60,000 nt of DNA, taken from positions 19,312,837 to 19,372,836 of the forward strand of contig NC_087073.1 of the NCBI RefSeq assembly GCF_026151205.1. Direction: 5' to 3'. Below, piece after piece: positions 12,201 to 22,477 of this stretch (positions within the stretch are counted from its first letter, which is position 1; the number at the start of each line of letters is the position of its first letter). The stretch comes from Bolinopsis microptera. Lineage: Eukaryota; Ctenophora; Tentaculata; Lobata; Bolinopsidae. A program made the position numbers and the translations under genes. Below the pieces are notes generated by a model. That model ran no database searches. It was not told the origin of the DNA and was given only the letters and a program-made list of their open reading frames with translations.

Positions 12201-15200
12201 CTTTTACTTTGGGCGATCATCAGTCAACCATCGACTTTTACTTCTTATCGATCGTGCCGCAAAACCAATCAGTTGTAATAGTTCTAGATAACTTTACGTG
12301 GTATATTCAAATACCCAGCCATTGATAATATATCACCCTACTAATTTCAGAAGAGCGGAGAATACAGTGGTTACTAGCAGCAGGAAAAGATATCCTCGCT
12401 AACTATTCTCCATCTAACAAGATAAGCCCTGTAATGATACCTCCTGTCCCTAACTTGTCCCCCTACATTGACAGATATCAAGAGGGAGCTGAGTTGAGCA
12501 GCAACAACAAGTCAAATCAGCAGAGGCAGCGGGATTATGAGGCCGAGGTTGTGGTTTATAGGGCACTGGAGGGACTGAGGGGGAATGATGTAGTAGTTCT
12601 CCACAGTTTGAAGTATACTCATGGTGATTATAAGTTAATAAGTTGTTTTGATCTACCGAGGCTTATTGAAACTATCAGCTTATTGCACCAGTATCATGTG
12701 TTTGTGGATGATGTTCACAGTGAAATGTGGATGAACAGGGTGCAAGAGTACAGCGACTTGATTGAAACTTTGAAAAATTTATCTGCTAATAAAACTGTTT
12801 GGTTAGCATGTGATCGGATACAGGGAAATGGTGCATGTAAACTAGGAATCAATACGAAAAAGTTTGATTCAGAGAGATCAGCTGTTTTTCACGCTCTTCT
12901 GCCCACACAAAGCCCCGGTCATTTTATTCATGGACCAAGAACGGTGTTTCATGTTTTAAATCACTGGAAAATGAAATTGCAGTTCTTTATCCCACCCTGA
13001 AAAATACATTCAAATCGGCGATTAAGGACATGCTAAGTGATTTGTCTACCAATTCTGAAACAGAGATCGCATTTTGTTCGATAGGGAAGAGTAACTCTGC
13101 TGAATGGCCAACGGTTCTCATCCTCCACAAACTGTTCCGTGACTATGAAATGCAGCTGAGTTTGCTTTATCAGGCAATTTCCAGAGCTAGGGTGTACTGT
13201 TCAGTCATATTGTATCCAGAAGAGGGTATAACTATACAAGATTCCAGATCTTTCGAACAATTCAAGAGTGTTTAAATCAAAAATCTAGATGTCAAAACCT
13301 ACATGAATTTAAAAGAAATATTGCTGTTCTTGTAAGTACAAGACTTCTCGACCGCATTTGGTGAACTTTGTACGGAAATAATTTATTAAAACTTGTACAC
13401 AATTATCTGCTCTTTAGTTAATCAAAAGTTTTGATTCAAAACTGTTAGGTAAGCATGTGACACTATGTATTAATTTACCGTATTAATCATTATTATAATC
13501 TGAAATCTTCATGTTTTACAGTGCTAACAGTTGGATAATGCCATACCTCACGTACCAGAATTTAGGGCGGATCTTTGGACACAGATAAGCCTACAAATAA
13601 ATGTCTTTAATTCTTTCATCCGCCTAATGTAAAGAACGGGATTCAAAGCTGCATTCAATACCACAAAAAACATGTTAGATATGCAAAGCCAATAATATGA
13701 CATGAATCCGTTGGAGTTGAAAATAAGTTCAGGATTTTTGTAAATCTTTACAGTTATGACAAACATGAGACCATTAATGAAAGCCGGCAAATTACACACC
13801 AGGAACAGCAAAGTAAAGTAAAATATCGTCATTGATGCTTGGAATTTTTTGTCTGAGGACACCATGCTAATACCGGTCTGGCCTTGTGATTGTCACTACA
13901 AATGAAACACTTATCAAAAGGGGAGGAATACCAGTGGTACACCAGTAGTTTATATCATACACTAGACCGACTAGAGCATCATCAGATCGTAATATACAGA
14001 ATGGGTTAAGTTTTGTATGGAATGTTGGTTTGTTTAGAAAGACTATATTCAACCTCCCTGCGTTAATATTATAACGAATGCTGAAACATTGCGAGACAAC
14101 CGCTTGCAGCTTAGAAATTACGTCACATGTATGTAACTGACCCCTAGTGAAGTCACAGGTGATATTTACTTATCACATATTTATTTGAATCGGAACTGTA
14201 TCGTCGTCAAGTTTTACAGGAAGGAACAACAGAAACCAGACGGATTGGAACCAGCTTTGTTTACTGGTTAATGTTTACTCAAGTATTTATACATACAATT
14301 ATATAGAATAGTTATATACCTAAATCTGCTAATATAAAACCATAATAACTCTAAAAATATACACTTCACAAAATTATGGACCTGGAAGTAAGACTAAATA
14401 CTTCAGAGCTTAATACACAAATCAAAACAAAATTCTAGAAGACCGACGGTCTTGTGTTGAAAGACGAATGTGATTTAGAAGCTTATCAAAAAATTAAAAT
14501 CTTAGCGAGCCACGAATCCAAAAATCCAAACAAAACTCTGTCTTAACACATTTCAAACAACAGTTTTGTCAACACTACACACTTTGCCTCCTTTAATGAA
14601 GTGTCTCTTATCTGGCTCGTCGTTTGATCTCTTCTTGAGTTCTAAAACAAGCTTTTGCTGTTCGGCACGTTCCTCTGGAGACCTATCCGGACTGATGAAT
14701 ACTTTACCGAAATGCTCCGAGCTACGGAGATTCCTTGCTCTAGTCAAAATCTGCTGCACGATTGTGGAGCTCGTCAAAGTCACCTTAACAGGTCTATCAG
14801 CCACCTGTTTCTTATCCTTGGATTTTATCAAACCAATTCTGCTAGCTTCTATTTTTGGCTTTTCACCAAGTTCCAACAACACTTGACCGACCCTGTCACA
14901 TAACAGCTCACCTTTCTCTTCTTTAAGACCAAACAACATCAGATTCCGACTTCGGTCTCCTTCTGCTACAACATCCTTAATGACATTCTTCAAGATGTTT
15001 CTATCCGAATCCAACAATGGACCTGCTGTTGAGGTTTTTGATTCCTTTACCGCGGCGCTGTATGTCTTTAACTCGGATTTCACAGTATTCTCAACTGATG
15101 CTACAACCTCAGATTTCAAGTAATCAAGCTGCTCGTCTTTGGCAGCTAGCAGCTCTTTCTGCAATACAACTATTTTCCCCTGGCTGTCAATTACATCGGA

Positions 15201-18200
15201 GTGCAATTTCTGGTTATACTTCTCCAGCTGATCAATGTACAATGATTGCCTATACATAATTTTTAACGCAGAATTGAGACTCTGAGCCATGACTTCCCTA
15301 GTGATTTCTCTTCTACCAATGAAAGCCTGGGCTACACACGCGTTAACATGACTTGATTTAACAAGCGCGAGAGTTTTCCGGATCCATTCAGCTCCATCAT
15401 CTCTCACTTCATCAAGCTTATAACCCACGTATTTCTCAGATTTATACATCGCACAACCACGGCACCGGTTAAACAAGCAAGTCTTATCAACGTAATGATA
15501 AGTAACTGATAAGCGAGTAACAACGTATTGAAAAGTGTATTTACTGAACTGAAAAGAATCACAAATTATCAAAACTATCGCTGTTTAGTTCGTATGAGAG
15601 TGAACTTTCGAAAACAAAGCATGGAAATTCTAAAACAATAGCATTAGCCATGTACACATGAAAAAGACGTATCTCGAGGCGACCCGCCTCGAGATACGTC
15701 GTTTTCATGTACTGTTCAGGACTAGTGACTACCATCAATCTTAAGATTTCGCACTTGTTTATCTTGGGGCGACTGCGGCTGCAAACCATCACTACTGACT
15801 TGTTCATTTCATTCAAACGCTCAACACAACTCTTCTTCAAAACAATAGCATTATTTCAGATCCCCAGAAATTTAAGTCTTGGGTTACCTGACCAGTATGG
15901 ATTTATACTTTTATTCACAAAGTGCTCACTGCTCAAGTGCTAAGTCTCTATAGACGGCAACCAATGAAGTGATTGAGATGTCAGATGACACTCACTTGGA
16001 GGTTGAAAGTACAAGCTAATGCACTTGAAGACTGGTTTAAACCTCATAGAACAGACTAGTATCTTTGTTTAGAAGAAGTTTGATTGTATACTATAAGTGC
16101 ACATCAACACCTGCAACCAGTGGTGAAAGAAGAGAAAAAGTTCTGATGTAAATTAATTGGGTACTTAGCTAATTTGAGGTTCGAAGGCCGAAGCTATACT
16201 TTTTATCTCAATCTCAACACTTATTTTACTTCGGACATTCCAACAGCCACATTGTTACACAAGTGTGTAACCAGCCAATTACAGGAAGCCGAAGGATTCA
16301 ATTATACATTAGGCCAGTGACGGTTAAGGTAGTGTGTACCATACTTTCTTCGCCCGAGACTTTGCTGCAATGGGCAGCTCCTCATTTAACCCTCACACCC
16401 GATTTCTCGAGTATTTGGCTGATTGGACCGGGGGGCTGCATAGACCACTCAGGATCCTTAGCTGAGCGTCGACGACGCTCACCCCACGGCTAGTGACAGA
16501 GTCGGGAATCGAACCTGGTACCTCAAGCAATACCAGGCGGATTAACCAACTGAGCCACTAAGCCGTAAAATAATAATATATATTATATAATACTTACTAA
16601 TATAATTATTACTTTTGTTAGCAAGCATAACACGTATATATGTATATATATTATAATGATATTTGGTGTTCTATAATCTCACCTAGAAACTTTACTCTTG
16701 TAGTCGAACACTTGAACAGCAGAGTTGTGGGGGACCTGATAAGCGATAACTCTCGTCTTATCCCTCGGTTTCGTGGTCACCTCTTTGCTTTCACCACCAC
16801 GGAGTTTCTCTCTCCCAACCAGCGGGTTCTGAGCAGCTGCTAGAAGCTTCTCTATCTGCTCCGGCAACTCTTTGGAGTACAGTTCCTCGTCTTGGTTGTT
16901 AATGTACGTCTCTCCGATAACTGCACGAACCTGGAATGTCGTATATCGTTTAAAAAACATTTTGAAATTTAAATCAAGGGTTAAATGTTTCCCTAAAGTT
17001 CACGTCATCGCAAACAGAAAGACTGAAAGGTGAAATAGCAGTAGTTCTGAATCAAAATCTCACCTTTCCAGTCTTAACATTTCTAATATAAACACCCTCA
17101 TTTTCATCCAATGGCATGGCTTTTCTTCTGGAGACAATCTCCATCTCGACTGTAGGGCAAAAGTCTTGTGGTCCTTTCACCATCCATCTGTCTCCTGGGG
17201 TTCTTTGGACATCCTGTAATAAAAATACCAGTCCTATTGTGTTTATAAATTTATTGATTTTATACTTTACAAATATCTGGGTGTAGTGTTCTATTTTTTT
17301 CTCTGATATTTTACAAGACGGAGTCAATTTCAACATTTCTGTAACTGCCACAATATAGGTTTTATAAATCATAGTCAAAACATGAAGTGTTTGTAAGTTA
17401 TTTAAATTCTTACGCCATCTGTGAATGGAAGAATAGCCCTGAGAACAACAGCCTCATCCTCTAGAAGAATACAGATATCCTGCACTTTCCCACTTTCTAA
17501 CGTTTCGCCTGGATGCAAGAAAAACTCCTTTTCTCCCTGAAATAAAATTGGTCAAACCTCGTCGGATATAACAACCATTCGATAATTCAACATACTCCAC
17601 CTAAATTCCGATGCAGAAACTGCTGTTATCGTCTGAATGATAAGGTTTTAGGAAATATTATACAGATGTTTGATAGGAAATTCCTTACCCTGACGAGTTT
17701 CTTGCTTCCAAACTGGTTTTTACCATCAGCCCCGATTGGATCTAGAATAATACAGAACTGTCTGTTAGTAAGTATGGTTACTGACACTGATTCTTTTACT
17801 TCTTCATACACGTCAGGAATAAACGACTCAGCATCCTGTAATTTTAGTTATGTATGAATTGTCATCGGCTTTAAGTTTCCAATACATACAGCACAATCAA
17901 GGTTGAAATGTACAAATTTGATGGTATGCTTATGATTCAGCTATCGATACCATATTGTAATATCTAAGCAAACTACTAAAAGTTTGATTACTTTGATAGT
18001 TTACCTTTTCAGTGACCAGCCACTCCTCTCCAGCCCTTCTCTTCTTCCTGAATCTATCAGTAAAAGTCTGCTTAGCCACAACATGGAGAGCCAGCTTGTT
18101 GTTGAGTTGGTGTGCTGTCAGAGTGCCAACTATTTTCTCGTGAGGTCCCGGCAGATATGCTCCTGGTTTGCTGACCAACCATACTTCTCCGTACACCCTG

Positions 18201-20760
18201 CTCTTACCTTCCCTATCCTGTGATGAACAAGCTGATCAGTGATCACGTGACTAAACAATGAGTAAACATTATACCAGACATGTCAGTGAAATAGCTATTG
18301 GTTAGATTAGGTTGAGAATTTAAAATATGTACATACTATAATCAACGGATTTTGCTTTATTGTTATGAAAAGAAAACAAATAATCTAGTGCAAATAAATA
18401 ACAAGATGGTAGATATAAACCTTGCAGTCTTTTTTAGCTCTGAGTTTGAGTGCAGTGTGAGGTGTGTAATAATAATAATAATAGGATTATGGCCACATGG
18501 CCATCCCGACAAAACTTGAAACCCAACTGCACTCTACGCTATTGCAGTTCGCACAATATTATCAAAAAGAAAAATGTTCCTATCCGGAACATTTAATGAT
18601 TAATTATTTTTAGGACGTTAACATGTAGTTCTGAATTTAACAATCAAGAAACATTGATTCCTCGGTATTTAGCAATCAATGGGTTATTAGACATGAAATG
18701 TGCATATGAATCATGCTCACATGTATTTATTTTTGACATCAAGGTTTCGCTGAGATCCCAGAAGTGACCCTTTGACGATGCTCCACTCGCTATCATGTGC
18801 TGAGTGGAGTTCATCCCCACTAGCATCTCTGATTCCAGATATTGCAGCCCTAATCTTGCGCTTGGAGTTCATATAGCTGTAGAAAGCTTTTGGATTTATT
18901 TTTAGCTGGGCTGCTGCTTTATTCTCATAGCATATCATGAGCTGCTGTTGCTTCTTCTCGTAAGCACTCTGCTGATGTAGTGCATGATTCAGGTTTTTTG
19001 ATGTCGGGTCGTTTTCAAAAATAGACCACAGTTTTTCTTTTAGCTTCCGTGCCTTGATTAGACATGGTTTGTCCCAGACCGATCGTGATTTTATTGCACC
19101 TGCACGATTTATCCTCAATTTGACGACTGGGACAGCTTCAGCAATGGTGTTGGCATTGGCCTGAATCAGATTCCAGTGCTCTTCAATAGTCAAGTCATGA
19201 TTGGCACTCCATTGCAGCGGCCCTGCTGTATCAATGATTAGATCTTTGTTTGCTTTTGACCAATTTTTCTTCTGTTGAGTCACATACTCATCATGGTTAG
19301 CAATTGACCACTTACTGATAATTCCCACATGGTCTGATTTTCCCAGCGGTGCGGTTATTTGAACTTCCTGAAATATGGCGGGGTCTGAAGTCATAACATT
19401 GTCAAGAGTTGACGATTGCACTGTTGTTAAAACCTTCCTTCTGCGAGTTTTAACATCGTCTCCGATAACCCAACTGAGATCATGTTTTGCGAAAAAATCA
19501 AGATAGCACTGTTGAATCAGGAATTTTTGATTAATTGAATTATTCGGACATTTAACTACACCTAAATCCCACACAACATCAGGAAGATTGAAATCTCCCA
19601 TCATGATTAGTTCGGTATTAGGGGCTAGATTTTCAATCGCTACGGACAGATTAGATAACATTGATTGACACTTATCGATTGTTAATGAAGGGGATCGGTA
19701 TATAACAAATAAGGGATTATAGTTGCCACGATCGTCTCAACTATCTCAACCTCAACTCGGGGAATGTACGTTCCTGGACAGATTGGGTGTTGAAACATCT
19801 CAAACTTGTGTTAAATTATATTGAGCTCAAACGTTTACTGAATCGGAAAAGTAGGAAACAAATTTCAACTTTCAAAAACGTACCTGGTCCCTCAAAAAGC
19901 CACTGATCCAAAGCAAGTCGTTCTATTTCTCCGTCCTTGAAGTCCATGACGGCTTCTAACCGCAAAGCCGAGTCACGAGGAACAGCTTTAAGTTTGGTTA
20001 CAATTTCTTGAAGTGCCTCTCCTGGATAAAGTGGGAAGGGTTCACCTGTCAGCCTCACTTCAAAGTCGCCGTGTCTTAGTTTCACCTGGTTTTATTTCTT
20101 CGTTTATCAATAACGAAACTACACACATTGAATCGACAATTCTTAACAATTAAATTTACATTTTGAATGATAAGGTGGCTACCAGCGAAAGTTAAAAACT
20201 GTACGACTGAATATGATTCAGATTAAAATCGTCTGATTACTAGTGAACTTACCATTAAAATAAATAATACAGATAATAAAATTAGAAAACTGAAAAGTAA
20301 ACCATTATTAAAATAGACTTAAATGAAGTTATAATAAATAATGAAACCTGTCCAGATGATTCAAGGACAACTTCTCCAGCAGAGTCTCTAATGACTGGAT
20401 GACGAATCACACAGTAATGGTTTGGTGGCACTGTAACCATTTTTTCTGGTCCCTCGACAACTTCTTCATTGTCCTGAAAAATGAGCATTGAGTCCCTGCA
20501 ATATATAGCTGAGTAAATTCGCTGTGAAAGCACCATTTGAATTGAAGATACAGTTAACAATAAGAAAATGTTGCTTGATTAAGTAAAACTCCGACATCGC
20601 TGTCATACTGTGACATAAAATGAGTTCAACTTACTTGTCTAACAAAAGTTGTTGGGCCAGTAAGGACCTTTGTGATGTTACTACTTTGGTCAAGTATGTG
20701 TAGATAGTAGAACGGTGGTATCCTAAAAATTCCCCGAGCATCTGGAACAAGTTTCTTCAT
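3226..20760 (-). CDS. MVP: Major vault protein, 16 exons, exon 4 interrupted by a LINE
   Basis: MVP is the main structural protein of the cytoplasmic vault ribonucleoprotein particle. Exons in transcription order: 20635-20760, 20348-20473, 19884-20085, exon 4 in two pieces (19716-19773 and 18421-18465), 18005-18217, 17689-17835, 17414-17536, 17064-17213, 16683-16930, 9017-9214, 8623-8776, 8222-8415, 7270-7383, 7015-7144, 3535-3723 and 3226-3366. All have GT-AG borders with consistent phases. Allowing one ambiguous base at the exon 4 junction they total 2,559 nt (852 aa; human MVP is about 890). Recognisable blocks include the N-terminal [12 protein letters not shown], vault repeats with EEWLV and PLDENEG, the shoulder block [31 protein letters not shown], the charged coiled-coil cap helix (exons 12-15) and a C-terminal [20 protein letters not shown]. 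The start ATG (20758-20760) is followed by [17 protein letters not shown]. The disrupted exon 4 makes this copy a probable loss-of-function allele. Confidence 0.93.
3766..6882. mobile_element. 3.1-kb foldback element with 1,419-bp inverted arms
   Basis: The arms 3766-5184 and 5464-6882 are near-identical reverse complements of equal length (1,419 bp), separated by a 279-bp loop. The outer ends read CTCCAGTAGCAGGGAGG. Both flanks adjoin TA, a possible TA target duplication. Within each arm, units of about 340 bp repeat (starts near 3889, 4229 and 4577 in the left arm), marked by CAACCCTGTGGAGCCACGCC and a CTTCTGAAGGTCTTAGAGAC block. There is no long ORF, so it is probably a non-autonomous foldback or Tc1/mariner-like element, inside the MVP intron between exons 14 and 15. 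Confidence 0.85.
7576..8140 (+). pseudogene. LINE reverse transcriptase C-terminal fragment
   Basis: The translation has the typical post-RT signature [10 protein letters not shown], then [14 protein letters not shown] and [14 protein letters not shown]. It is open to 7991 and continues in another frame, so it is frameshifted. The piece lies antisense in the MVP intron between exons 13 and 12. A related fragment with the same TYTKMLRMVL-type block occurs at 32088-32480. No endonuclease or palm domain is present, so it is a dead remnant. Confidence 0.75.
9354..10323 (-). mobile_element. Pogo-like DNA transposon remnant with inverted termini
   Basis: The ends share TTCCCAAAAATTTG in inverted orientation (left from 9354, right to about 10322), with further internal copies of an AAATTTGGGC-type motif near both ends. 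Inside, on the minus strand at 9676-9975, lies the C-terminal part of a pogo/Tigger-type DDE transposase: [13 protein letters not shown], then [25 protein letters not shown] and [10 protein letters not shown]. The catalytic core and DNA-binding half are missing, so it is internally deleted. It sits in MVP intron 9. Confidence 0.7.
9676..9975 (-). pseudogene. Pogo/Tigger-like DDE transposase, C-terminal fragment
   Basis: About 100 residues. In this family a P-L-D-x-S-x-N motif is followed by a W-rich segment and then a helical tail ending in a 'F.K.GI' motif. All three are visible here ([26 protein letters not shown]). The normal transposase is several hundred residues and the DDE residues would lie upstream, where no matching frame is seen. 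Confidence 0.65.
10321..10342. repeat. (TTTG)n microsatellite
   Basis: Four to five copies of TTTG directly abut the right end of the pogo-like element. Confidence 0.6.
10587..10650. repeat. GC-rich hairpin in AT-rich intron
   Basis: TCCTCCAGTC-GATC-TGCGCCGC (10587-10608) pairs with GCGGCGCAGACTGGAGGA (10633-10650), leaving GATC as a bulge and an AT-rich loop. It could be the tip of an old foldback element; no gene is implied. Confidence 0.5.
10660..12031. other. MVP intron 9 sequence without recognised gene
   Basis: Open frames here are short and lack recognisable motifs. The stretch just before 12032 could serve as promoter for the helicase-like gene copy, but no defined site can be supported. 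Confidence 0.4.
12032..13275 (+). pseudogene. Helicase-like protein copy with one frameshift
   Basis: Exon 1 (12032-12083) begins [17 protein letters not shown] and splices to 12351 in matching phase. The reading frame then stays open to about 12957. The segment [15 protein letters not shown] resembles the start of a NERD nuclease-like domain. [12 protein letters not shown] resembles a Walker B-type strand. The end, [10 protein letters not shown]...[16 protein letters not shown], resembles motif VI of UvrD-like superfamily 1 helicases. A Walker A motif is missing. At 12958-12960 (a run of three A) the frame shifts by one base and continues as [12 protein letters not shown] to the stop at 13275. 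Either an inactivating deletion or a sequence error explains this. It lies antisense inside MVP intron 9; domain assignments are inference. Confidence 0.45.
13548..14070 (-). pseudogene. Rhodopsin-family GPCR fragment (TM5-TM7), frameshifted
   Basis: The 13548-13865 frame has two hydrophobic helices: [20 protein letters not shown] (TM6-like with CNLP) and a last helix ending [17 protein letters not shown], the class A N-P-x-x-Y motif and cytoplasmic helix 8. The preceding frame (13867-14052) gives an extracellular-loop-like segment and [13 protein letters not shown] (TM5-like), but a frame change around 13865-13885 separates the two. TM1-TM4 are not detectable upstream. This is therefore a broken partial receptor copy, on the same strand as MVP and inside its intron 9. 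Confidence 0.65.
14553..15449 (-). CDS. Solitary LINE ORF1-type protein
   Basis: An intact frame of 298 aa from ATG 15447-15449. Residues about 60-160 form a hydrophilic coiled coil. About 190-290 form a domain with [30 protein letters not shown] and [19 protein letters not shown], the pattern of the RRM plus C-terminal domain of LINE ORF1 RNA-chaperone proteins. No endonuclease or RT follows in the next kilobase. A diverged copy lies at 32600-33810 (same [10 protein letters not shown] block), so it is a repeat family. The copy could be a 3'-truncated LINE or a mobilised ORF1-only unit. Confidence 0.7.
   Translation of the reverse strand: MYKSEKYVGYKLDEVRDDGAEWIRKTLALVKSSHVNACVAQAFIGRREITREVMAQSLNSALKIMYRQSLYIDQLEKYNQKLHSDVIDSQGKIVVLQKELLAAKDEQLDYLKSEVVASVENTVKSELKTYSAAVKESKTSTAGPLLDSDRNILKNVIKDVVAEGDRSRNLMLFGLKEEKGELLCDRVGQVLLELGEKPKIEASRIGLIKSKDKKQVADRPVKVTLTSSTIVQQILTRARNLRSSEHFGKVFISPDRSPEERAEQQKLVLELKKRSNDEPDKRHFIKGGKVCSVDKTVV
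15632..15853. mobile_element. 192-bp insertion flanked by a 15-bp direct repeat
   Basis: AAAACAATAGCATTA occurs at 15632-15646 and again at 15839-15853. The 192 bp between (15647-15838) contain a 26-bp inverted repeat (15656-15681 and 15685-15710, one mismatch, 3-base loop). A perfect 15-bp duplication fits target-primed insertion of a short retroelement or SINE, but neither end has an obvious poly(A) or microsatellite tail. Confidence 0.6.
15656..15710. repeat. Near-perfect 26-bp-arm hairpin, 3-base loop
   Basis: The left arm ends ATCTCGAGGCG, the loop is ACC, and the right arm begins CGCCTCGAGAT. Only one of 26 base pairs is mismatched. Such a structure can arise from a self-primed or inverted insertion event. 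Confidence 0.85.
16330..16567 (-). repeat. tRNA-derived SINE
   Basis: On the minus strand the head has a pol III A box (TGGCTCAGTTGG) and B box (GGTTCGATTCC) at tRNA spacing. It is followed by a body containing GGATCC, TCTATGCA, CCGGTC, CAGCCAAAT and GAGGGTTAAATGAGGAG. The same body elements occur in the same order in the SINE at 50397-50637. The 3' boundary is uncertain and may extend to about 16190. It lies in MVP intron 9, close to exon 9. Confidence 0.75.
18466..19715 (-). mobile_element. 1.25-kb CR1-like LINE remnant inserted in MVP exon 4
   Basis: Same orientation as MVP. It starts inside an endonuclease domain ([11 protein letters not shown], then [12 protein letters not shown] and GKSDHVG), continues through the EN-RT linker ([12 protein letters not shown]-type block), and then jumps without an RT domain to the extreme ORF2 C terminus (FWDLSETL... 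AKYRGINVS, stop at 18644). A 3' UTR follows, ending in (ATT)5 at about 18468-18482. It is thus 5'-truncated and internally deleted. Its 5' edge shares ATAAT with the exon, so no clear target duplication is seen. Confidence 0.85.
18717..19661 (-). pseudogene. LINE endonuclease-linker fragment
   Basis: A 314-residue open frame. GDFN and SDH are the conserved catalytic blocks of apurinic-type LINE endonucleases. The remainder is the lysine-rich linker that precedes RT. The RT is deleted and the frame overlaps the ORF2 C-terminal remnant at 18644-18826 in another frame. Confidence 0.8.
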
Positions 20761-22440
20761 GACTACTGAAGATTTAAAATTTAGATTTGCCGAAACACCA
20801 ATATCAACATGTTTAAGGCTACAAATATTTAAATATTTAAGTTCAAAATATTAATTACTGATGTTAAATGAACAAGTGTACTCTGAAATAAACCAGGGCA
20901 CAGAAAACCTCTCTAACAGTATTCCACAATTGAGAAACAAATTTTTTTTGAGAAACAAATTTGAATTTTGATCTTTATTACAGATTAAACATATCATATA
21001 TAACCATAAAAGCCGCGCGTCGGCTGATTGCCTCAACTTGGATTGGTAGTAATTTCAGTTTACAGAAGCTGAAGGACGGCAGCTCAAAAGCCCCAGTGAA
21101 CCATCGGAAAGATCAAGGACTCGAGTGCCAATAGTGGCTTTTTCGAACCCATTTTCGCCGAATTGCTGTGGCCCAGATGAGCCGCGCCCTGCTTCTTAAC
21201 GGCACATGATGGTTTTTGTTTAAATACTTATTTAAATTTAAGCGATAATTCATTTGGTGGTTTACAGTTTTTGAATCATGTTCATCATTTATTTTTCGTT
21301 CAATTATCACGTGTTTACAATTCAGTCATACCATGCATAGTCAACATTGTTGAGGCAACCAGCTTCCGCAGTTCAATAATTGGAGACCGAAAAAATATAT
21401 ATTGATCGAAATTTACAATTCATCGTTATCAAATATAGTCAATAATATTCTTGATTCCATTTAGTACATAATAAGTTGGTTTTATTCTCTTGCAACACTA
21501 CTGCACAACAAAAACTGCGCCTGTCCACCAGCAACAGCGCAGTCATAGGTGTGCAGCCAAAGCTAGGCCACACACCCATGGCCGCGCCGGTTAAACAACT
21601 CTATATTCAATTGTTATATTAGGAAATTTTAGTTAATTCTTTGATCACTCTTCAGTGCCGGTGGGCAGGCGCCCCGCATAGTTGGCTTTCCAAATTTACA
21701 GTCTCAAGAAAGCCGAAACGGTAATCGAGTCCCGGAGCAGAACACACATTTAGAAAATTGAAAAATTAAAATTAAAATAACAAATTAGTAATTAAAAATT
21801 AAAAATTGCATGACTACGAGAGTCCAGACAGGCGACAAACACACAAACCGGACGAAGAGAGGACCCACTGCTGAATTCGACATATAATGAATTGTTGAAA
21901 ACATAATGATTCCTACACTAATATGATCTTGAGGCATGCCCTGCATGTACTGTGCGAGTACATTGTAAATAATATCTGATAAGATGCGGCTAAAAATAGC
22001 GGCACGGCAAAATGCGGCAAAAAATACGGCAAAATGCGCGGCGTGACCGCCGAAATTTTATACTTTAAACATTAACATTTTAATCGGCTTTAGCCACCAT
22101 GCACAATAGTTATAATGATCATATATGAATAATTATGAAGAAATCTCCACATATCACTATATCAAATGGTGTAGACAACAACCAATTTATATGTCAACAT
22201 TCTACATATTTTTTTCAGTTTCTCCTCAAAAGGTTCTTCTAAAGAACAGCTCTTCAGATCAGATTCCATATTTTAGCATCTACTGAATATGTGAAATTGA
22301 ATCTGAATGTCTCTGCCCTATCACATGCTTCATTTGTATGCTAATATCATGATGAGCTTGTGTATTCGTAAAATTAATTTTCTTCAATGAACCTCTTATT
22401 CACATGCTAAAATCTCTCACAAGTGCAAATACACATACAT
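20761..22440. other. MVP upstream region
   Basis: Presumed MVP promoter and 5' UTR, then AT-rich intergenic DNA. I see no conserved ORF. A patch with repeated ATGCGGCAAAA-type motifs lies at about 21980-22050. No TATA or initiator assignment can be defended. Confidence 0.4.
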
Positions 22441-22477
22441 GTTACATGTTACATGGCGAGATCTCCATCCAAAAGGA

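Noticed and set aside
16480-16567. Functional tRNA gene on the minus strand
   Set aside because: The same SINE body follows and the arms do not fold as a clean cloverleaf.
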